Positions 57,531-64,000 of a DNA stretch of 64,000 bases are shown in pieces. A program made the position numbers and the translations under genes. Every line of letters starts with the position of its first letter. Positions within the stretch are counted from its first letter, which is position 1. Origin of the DNA: Synchiropus splendidus. Its lineage: Eukaryota; Chordata; Actinopteri; Syngnathiformes; Callionymidae. The stretch is from the NCBI RefSeq assembly GCF_027744825.2, contig NC_071334.1, forward strand, positions 7,572,437-7,636,436, written 5' to 3'. Below the pieces are notes generated by a model. It made no database searches, was not told the DNA's origin, and worked only from the letters and a program-made list of their open reading frames with translations.

Positions 57531-58421
57531 TTCAACGACAGTTGGAGCATTTTGGTGCATTACCGCCCCCCGGTGCACCGAAGTGAAGACGAGATACTTC
57601 CATTTCCTCATATTCTTTTTTATGTACACAATTTGTGACTAACATTAAAATGAAAAGACTCCTTCATGCTCAGTATATTGTTGTGCTCCCATCTCCCTCA
57701 TTGCTCCCTTTATAGTCCCCCTCTGTCTCATGTTTCCCAGCCTATGGTTGAGTGTTGCTCTTTCTGTCAGTCAGAGTCACCTGTCCCATGTTTTCCTGCT
57801 GTTTTTCATGTCGCTATGAAATATTCCGCAGGACCTAAAGCTTTCGTTCAGCGTGCTGTGTATGACGCGACACAGATGTTACCGGCACCAGGTCAAGGGG
57901 AATCTGACGGACAACAAAGGATACACAGATTAAAGAGTACTTTGTGACCAGATGAAAAACTGAAATGTAAACAAGGAGCTTTCCCTCATGACAGTTGTGA
58001 AAAACAGGTGACTTGCCGCCTCCAGCTCCTGTGGGTTGACCACGACCTCTAATGTCCAAACAGATACTGACATCAAAGAATCACACAAACAAAATTAAAA
58101 GAAAAACGAGGTGTCTTTTTTTCCACATACGCTTTCAACCCTTTACACAGAAATTCGAGCAGCACCCGACACAAGAGATCAGCAATCTGTGGGTTTGGCA
58201 GACTTTCACCGGACTAAAAATATGTTGATGATGTATGGCATATGATCAAACTAGGGATTCACTGAGCGTTGAGATTAATAGTACAAGAATTGCCTGACCT
58301 AAAAGGGTCCAAAATATGTATGCATCAAATCATCACTGTGTTTCTCTGACAAATTCGTTTTTTTAATAGGAGGATTTGGGCAGCACCAAGAAAGAGACAG
58401 GTCGGCAAAGTTAATGCAGAA
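57531..58421. other. intergenic between ZF10 promoter and tRNA relic
   Basis: GGTGCATTACCGCCCCCCGG at about 57556-57575 lies just upstream of the promoter and recurs in weaker form near the other ZNF promoters. The rest shows no gene; the ORF at 57666-57947 has no known domain. Confidence 0.45.
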
Positions 58422-58493
58422 GGGAGATGCTGGGGATTGAACGCAGGAACTGATACATGCTAAGCACGCACTGTACCATTGAGCTACATTTCC
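58422..58493 (-). pseudogene. tRNA-Ala(AGC) relic
   Basis: Full-length but with many changes: discriminator C, broken T stem (CTGGG/CGCAG on the plus strand), variable region and D loop substitutions, acceptor CATTTCC. Its flank at 58494-58600 is an inverted copy of the flank before the tRNAs at 6455 and 51434. Confidence 0.8.
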
Positions 58494-59044
58494 CTGCAGG
58501 GATGGTTCAGAAGGATGAAGAAGTTGGTGGATGCTGCAGGGACTGGAAGAGGCACAACATACTTGAGAACCAAACCATGAGTGGATGGAGCTCAGTGGCA
58601 TGAAGTAGCAGTAGCAGTTCAACCAAACTGATGTTCTAAAACCAATAAAAAAAATGATTCTGTGTTATTGCTATTATACACGATACAGTGATTTGTGGTG
58701 AAAGTAAAATGGGATAGGATGCTTGTTACAATAAGGAAATAAAGTTTGCATAAAAAATATATTTGAATGGGGTTGCTGGTCTCAAGTTTGCACTGTTGCC
58801 ATCTAGCGGCTGAAAAGGTCAACACACCTTGGCTGCGTTAAGAGAAATTTATTAGCTTGTAAATTTGGTTTGGTCTGCCAAAGGGTACAGATTTACTTTG
58901 TCACTATTCTTCATAGCTACAACTTCAAGTACTTTAACCGGGACCGTCCAGCATCAACAGGAAACAATGCAGGAGGATATTTATCAACGTGTACTGAGCC
59001 ATGAAAGAGAGTGATGTAAAAAGGTTGGCACTAATAATATCGAG
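58494..59044. other. intergenic; second ZNF/tRNA cassette copy
   Basis: 58786-59044 matches 54812-55009. The cassette continues through the tRNA relic to the 3' end of broken ZF11. Confidence 0.6.
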
Positions 59045-59116
59045 TGGAGATGCTGGGGATCGATCCCAGGGCCTCATACATGCTAAGCATGCGCTCTACC
59101 ACTGAGCTACAAGTAC
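59045..59116 (-). pseudogene. tRNA-Ala(AGC) with destroyed acceptor stem
   Basis: Body, loop TTAGCAT and 3' strand CATCTCC are intact, but the 5' strand reads GTACTTG and cannot pair. Duplicate of the functional-looking copy at 55010. Confidence 0.8.
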
Positions 59117-59225
59117 AAAATGACAGAACAATAAAGTGGCAAATAAATAAAGTCAATAGAGGCATCAGAACAGAATCGGGAGTAAAGTTGCAGAGAGCAA
59201 GCAGATTATGCATTTGGAATCCTTA

Positions 59226-59820
59226 CAAAAAATATTTTCCCCACTGGGACCAGATGATGCCATGCTGCGTAAAACATTGTGTGAATGACCATGTGCTTCT
59301 TCAGGGCACCAACCTCTGAAAAACATCTTCCACAGTGGGAGCAGATGTAAGGTTTTTGACCAGTGCAAACTTTCATGTGCTTTTTCAGGTAGCCACATTG
59401 AGAAAAAAACATTTACCACACATTGAGCATATAAACAGTTTTTCTGTGGCATGAACTCCGATGTGCCTCTTCAAAACGTCTGGACTTGAAGAACATTTTC
59501 CACACTGGGAGCAGATGAAAGGTTTTTCACCAGTGCGAATTATCATGTATCATGAATTATCATATTATTATGTGTTTATTCAATGTGGCTTTCTGTGAAA
59601 AACAATTCCCACACTTGGAGCAGGTGAAGGGGGTTTTCTCCAGTGTGAATTCTCATGTGAACATTCAGGGCACTTTTCCGTTGACAACAGTTTCCACACT
59701 GGGAGCGGAAGTAAGGTTTTTCTCCTGAGTGAATTTTCATGTGGTTCCTTAGTTTCTGTCTCATATTAAAACGATGTCCACAAGGGAACAGATCAAAGGT
59801 CCACAGCAGTATTTCATATA
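59226..59820 (-). pseudogene. ZF11, broken C2H2 zinc-finger gene
   Basis: Begins in a diverged first C2H2 finger (CGHRFNMRQKLRNHMKIHS) and continues through about five fingers in several frames, with indels near 59635, 59550 and 59420. Signatures include CGRCFSEVGALKKHMVIH and SQCGYLKKHMKVCTGQKPY. The acidic segment and CCHC finger are absent; at about 59820 the sequence switches to the dispersed repeat at 59851-59962. It lies in the duplicated cassette equivalent to the ZF10 3' end. Not functional. Confidence 0.85.
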
Positions 59821-60337
59821 CAATTGTCCTAATGAGTGTTAAAAGTGTGTGTTTCACCAAACCAAATGAGATGATCACCACCGATGCAAGAGGTTGCAGA
59901 AACGTTGGAGCTGGCATTTCCAAAACGTCTCCAACACTGGATATGCAGGAAACAAAACACAGCACGGCAGCCAATGACACGACGTCTTTACGAGTGACGT
60001 CATGAAGTGACGGCATTATGTTTTGTACTGCTTGACCCATTTGAAGAGAGTATTGCTTCACATTAGTGTTCAGTGTTGCCGTTCGTCTCTGCTCCGTTCA
60101 GACACTTCATCCTCTCGCAATAGTCAGAGTCGTCGCTTCCACAACAAAGTGGTTAGAATAAAACTAAGTCTTATTTTACATGAACCTGACACTCAAAAAC
60201 TGTTGTTGATGCTACTTCCACCCTTTAGGTGCACAGCACGCCGGTGTTTGGCACCTCCAGTGATGTCACAAGATGGCGGAGACATTTGACTCACTGATGA
60301 CTCACAGATAAGGACCTCGTCAGAATTACAATATATT
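59821..60337. other. intergenic with dispersed repeat
   Basis: Contains the repeat at 59851-59962 and AGATGGCGGAG (60272-60282), a YY1-type motif without other promoter signs. Confidence 0.45.
59851..59962 (-). repeat. dispersed repeat, copy 2
   Basis: Inverted match of 7401-7513, reading VSCISSVGDVLEMPA on the minus strand. Its reading frame runs into the ZF11 relic. Confidence 0.6.
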
Positions 60338-61737
60338 TTATGGTATTACACTGAGACGAAATTCTACTGAATCTTTTAGTACACTGAATGAAAGGTTTTC
60401 ACCAGAGTGACTCTTCATATGCCTTGTCAGGTAACTTTTTTCTGAATAACATTTTCCACACTGGGAACAGACGAATGGTTTTTCACCAGTGTGAAGTTTC
60501 ATGTGTTTCTCAAGGTTGCGGCTACTTGAAAAACATTTACCACACTGGGAGCAGATGAAAACCTTTTCATCAGAGTGAATCTTCATATGCCTTGTCAGGT
60601 AACATTTCTCTGAATAACATTTTTCGCACTGGGAGCAGACAAAAGGTTTATCACCAGTGTGAAGTTTAATGTGTTTGTTTAGGTTGCGGCTATCTAAAAA
60701 ACATTTACCACACTGGGAGCAGATGAAAGGTTTTTCACCCGAGTGAATCTTCACATGCCTCGTCAGGTTAGAATTCTGTGAAAAACCTTTTCCACATTGA
60801 GAGCAGGTGAAAGGTTTTTCACCTGTGTGAACTTTCATGTGAGCTTTTAGCATGCCATTCCGTGAAAAACATTTCCCACACCGGGAGCAGATGAAAGGTT
60901 TTTCACCAGTGTGAGTTCTCATGTGTGTCCTTAGGTAGCAGCTATCTGAAAAACCCTTTCCACACTGGGAGCAGATGAAAGGTTTTTCACCAGTGTGAAC
61001 TCTCATGTGATTCTTTAGTCTGTCACTCTCTGAATAGCATTTACCACAATGGGAGCAGATGAAAGGTTTTTCACCAGTGTGAACTGTGATGTGTTTCTTT
61101 AGTTTGCTGCTCTCTGAATAACATTTGCCACACTGGGAGCAGAAAAAAGGTTTTTCACCAGTGTGAGTTCTCATGTGTCTCTTTAGGCTGCTGTTGAGTG
61201 TAAAACCTTTACCACACTGGGAGCAGATGAAAGGTTTTTCGCCAGTGTGAACTCTCATGTGATTCTTTAGTTGGTCGCGCTGTGAACAACATTTACCACA
61301 CTGGGAGCAGATGAAAGGTTTTTCACCAGTGTGAATTGTCATGTGTTTCTTTAGGCCGCTGTTGAGTGAAAACCCTTTTCCACATTGGGAGCAGATGAAA
61401 GATTTTTCTCCTGTGTGAACTCTCATGTGGCTCAACAGTTTCCTTCTTGTTTCAAAATGGTTCCCACAAAGCAAACAAGTCACAGGTCCACCACAGGATT
61501 TCTTGGAATCTGTCGGTTTAGCTTTCGAGGTGCATTTCTTCCCACACGTCGAGTCGATCAGTGATTTGTGATCAGCATCATCCGTCTCCTCTTTGACATC
61601 AACGTTTGGATTCTCAACAGAGTTAGAATCTGACCGAGTGCTACTGGTCTCTCTCCAGTCCTCACTGTCATCAGTGTCAGACCCGGAACACATCTGGTGG
61701 GCAGGGTGGAGAGGTGCATCCAAGTCGCCAGCGGGTT
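60338..61737 (-). CDS. ZF12, main exon: C2H2 zinc-finger protein (13 C2H2 fingers)
   Basis: Spliced with exon 1 at 63914-63932 this encodes 472 aa: METERA-EPAGDLDAP, the short N-terminal form (acceptor GACTTTAAGCAG directly before AACCCGCT). The acidic segment has SGSDTDDSEDWRET. The CCHC finger is degenerate (first cysteine lost: LIDSTCGKKC, and the histidine region altered). Thirteen C2H2 fingers follow. Fingers 10-11 and 12-13 are a recent two-finger duplication (SRNLNKHIKLH + SEKCYLTRHMKIH against SRNLEKHMKLH + SEKSYLTRHMKSH). Many fingers start helix with ES or NS (SESSKL, SESDRL, SLNSGL), unlike the SQK/SEK helices of the sisters, so the DNA target probably differs. C-terminal tail of about 17 residues. 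Confidence 0.92.
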
Positions 61738-63859
61738 CTGCTTAAAGTCAATAAAACACATGATTAGGGCGATCATTTAGAATTAATAGCCATCAAAACC
61801 ATATTTTGTCATGCTGAGGAGGAGAAAGTACAATCCTGCAAGCTCTTGACAATTTAATATCTCTAGGGTTGAAACAGTCACTCCAATAATTTGAGTACTC
61901 GACAGCAAAAAGAAAAACAACTAAAGATTTTATTCTGCCTAGAGTAATCGTTAATTAAAATTTTAATTCCTACCATCCGCACACTTTGCTTTTTACATCG
62001 GTGAACACACCATCATGATAGGATCTTAAGGCAGAAATTCATTCTTTGTCGTACAGACTGTACCACACTCTCTCATATACACAACCATACCCTCTTAGAT
62101 GCACCGTCTCACACACACACACAATCTCCTCTTACAACAACAGTTAGGTCCATGCTAACCAACACGCTAGCTGTTAGCATGAGGGTGTGCGGCATCAGAG
62201 ACCAAACAGAGAACACTCTTTCATCATTGTACCATTGTGTCAAAGGGGATTGCCCACCTTAAACACATGCTGTTTTTGCAAACGAAACAAAGTCACACTC
62301 ATGAGCAATACAACCCGTCACTGTTCCGGTAACTGTGACTGCTGCGCCACCTGGAGGTGGTGACGCAGACTCAGGTTGTGCAGCGACGACAGCATGTCAG
62401 ACCTCAGTCAGGAGCCAATTAGAAGAACAGAAGTTAACATATCTGAATGTTTCCAGAGAATCTGATCATTTCTCACCTCTTCTGAATAATAAATAGTAGT
62501 TGATGCCCATTCAGCAGCCCGTGTGTTTAGACAAACAACAACATGACACATCAACAAACAGGTTTTGATGACAAATTTCTGTTTACACAGAGACGGTGGA
62601 CGCCTGTATTTATCCACCTTTCAGTACCAACCCGGTCCACTGTACAATGTACAATTTACACAAGCATGATTATACACAAGTGATCACACTCAATCTCCGC
62701 AGCTATTCTCCTCCAAGCGTTGTCTTTTTAGCCTTTATGTGTTTTGTTGTCAAGAACCGGGTGCTGTGACATGAACAAAATCAAGCGCTCCGTCATGATG
62801 AATGTTTTGGTGTGTAACAAGTTTTCATTGAGTGGCCTGATATGCTTATGTTGCAAGCAAACCTTTTGAAAAATTGATCGCAATTTTCACTCAGTGAAAT
62901 AACATTGTCGATGAGAAAGCTCACATTGAAGATTGCAGATTCGAAAAAAATGTGCGGAAAATACATGTCTGATGTGCGGGGACCTTAACACTTCTGATAT
63001 TATTGTAAACGTACTTGTATCATTTAATACATTATTTAATAGCCCAGCAGCTTCATGTAGTCGCTCCCGGTCCACCACCTTGTATTGGCATGAGCCAAAT
63101 GACAGTATCGGAGTGTGATACTGGATCGGATCCCTCCCATCCCTAATTCAAAGTACTGTGTGAATATGACTAATGTGGCCCTGCTTTTTGACAATCATTA
63201 GTACTTCAAGGTAAAAACTTGAGTATTTAGTTTGTTTTGTACTGTTTGTATATTTTAATGTTAGTGTTGCAAACTAAAACTATTTGAAAAAGGATACCAC
63301 TTGTCATTCATTCATAAGTGAAATGTCCTTTTTTTTTTTTTTTGGTTATGTAGCTGTGATATAATCTAATCACACGTGCGCAAGTCTCACGTTAAATCAG
63401 CCACTAGTGGGAGGCAAAGTTTTTTGAAACTCCCCTAGATGCCGTTTAGGATTGCTCAGATATGCAAAGAACTAAGTCACGGATTCTTGTCTAAACAACA
63501 CATTCTAGCAAATAAACATTAGCTAGATCATGTCGAGGGCAGGCCCAGCCAGGAAGAAGAGAAAACTTTGACAAGAGCTCACACTTCAGTTTATTGAGAG
63601 GTGGAGCTGATTTCAGCGCTGAAACTGATCATATGATCTGATTGATATGTTGAATTTTCTCGCTGCAACAATGTGTGTGTGTCTGTGAGGTCCGGGTGAG
63701 AACTAGAACTGGTTCAGTATAATTGAGCTTCAGTGTGGTTCAGAGTCCTGGTTGAGGTTATCCATTTGTTTGGGATGGTTAGGTTGAGGGTGTCAGACTG
63801 GGGAAAGCATGGAAGTCAATGACAAACCACCAAAAGTCCTAACAAGGGCAGAAATACGA

Positions 63860-63910
<51 letters not shown>

Positions 63911-63913
63911 TAC
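61738..63913 (-). other. ZF12 intron 1
   Basis: 2.18 kb with no recognisable gene. The donor end is a (CA)n/(TG)n microsatellite at 63860-63910. A T-rich run occurs at 63329-63345. Confidence 0.65.
63860..63910. repeat. (TG)n microsatellite at the ZF12 intron 1 donor
   Basis: About 50 bp of alternating TG with a short CGCG interruption, starting within a few bases of the splice donor (sense: GTACACACACAC). Longer than the CA runs at the same place in sister genes. Confidence 0.9.
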
Positions 63914-63932
63914 CAGCTCTCTCGGTCTCCAT
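63914..63932 (-). CDS. ZF12, exon 1 (19 coding nt, METERA)
   Basis: Reverse-strand ATGGAGACCGAGAGAGCTG followed by GTACACACAC. Phase 1; joins AA at 61737 to make Glu. The 5' UTR (GAGAGACGGGACGAAAACAA on the minus strand) runs to the window end, so the promoter lies outside. Confidence 0.8.
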
Positions 63933-64000
63933 CTGCCGCATGATTGTTTTCGTCCCGTCTCTCGTTTATAGCCAATGGATATATCGTGAAAACTCTGCAG
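63933..64000 (-). promoter_or_regulatory. ZF12 5' UTR, cut by window end
   Basis: Matches the family 5' UTR on the minus strand (CTGCAGAGTTTTCACGATAT, AACGAGAGACGGGACG). The GC box and CCGCCAT box are expected about 120-150 bp beyond the window. Confidence 0.55.

Noticed and set aside
57666..57947. 93-aa ORF as a gene
   Set aside because: No recognisable domain, no splice or promoter context, composition like intergenic DNA.

Overview
The window looks like teleost fish nuclear DNA. It has introns with GT/AG borders, GC-box promoters, a TRIM gene with a PRY-SPRY end, a fish-type NLR relic, DIRS-type and other transposon relics, and no bacterial features. I cannot name the species.

Two gene families dominate. 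The first is an array of C2H2 zinc-finger (ZNF) genes: eight that look intact (called ZF1, ZF2, ZF3, ZF4, ZF7, ZF9, ZF10, ZF12 here), four broken ones (ZF5, ZF6, ZF8, ZF11), and small relics. The intact genes share one design. A 19-nt coding exon 1 (usually METER plus one residue, phase 1) is spliced to a single large exon. That exon encodes an acidic segment built around SDTDDSEDWRET, an atypical CCHC finger, then 5 to 15 C2H2 fingers. The large exons have no suitable ATG near their 5' end, so the tiny exon 1 supplies the start codon. Promoters recur as a GC box followed by a CCGCCAT(T/G)TT box, and three gene pairs are head to head.

The second family is tRNA-Ala: thirteen full-length genes with AGC, CGC or TGC anticodons, five degraded full-length copies and three 3' tails. 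A dense array lies at 49.7-52.8 kb. Several tRNA genes sit just beyond the 3' ends of ZNF genes and were duplicated together with them.

Layout: 0-5 kb ZF1 (-). 6-7 kb tRNAs. 8-18.2 kb tandem duplicates ZF2 and ZF3 (+). 18.6-21 kb tRNAs and a third, partial copy of the ZF3 3' end. 23.9-27.2 kb ZF4 (-), head to head with broken ZF5 (+). ZF5 is fused tail-on to inverted broken ZF6 (-), which is head to head with ZF7 (+, ends 34.2 kb). 34-37 kb intergenic. 37.2-38.8 kb an intact TRIM gene. 39.4-39.9 kb an NLR relic cut by an internally inverted Ulp1/PHD element. 41.3-42.4 kb a DIRS relic. 43.6-49.1 kb ZF8 (broken, -) and ZF9 (+). 49.7-52.8 kb the tRNA array. 55-57.5 kb ZF10 (-). 58.4-59.8 kb tRNA relics and ZF11 (broken). 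60.3-63.9 kb ZF12 (-).

The ZNF proteins are probably nuclear sequence-specific DNA binders, and the TRIM a cytoplasmic E3 ubiquitin ligase. ZNF, tRNA, TRIM and NLR sequences together in fast-duplicating DNA resemble what is known of the zebrafish chromosome 4 long arm. The most notable points are the shared METER/acidic N-terminal module, the conserved CA-repeat just inside intron 1, the mirrored promoters, and the ZNF-tRNA duplication cassettes.
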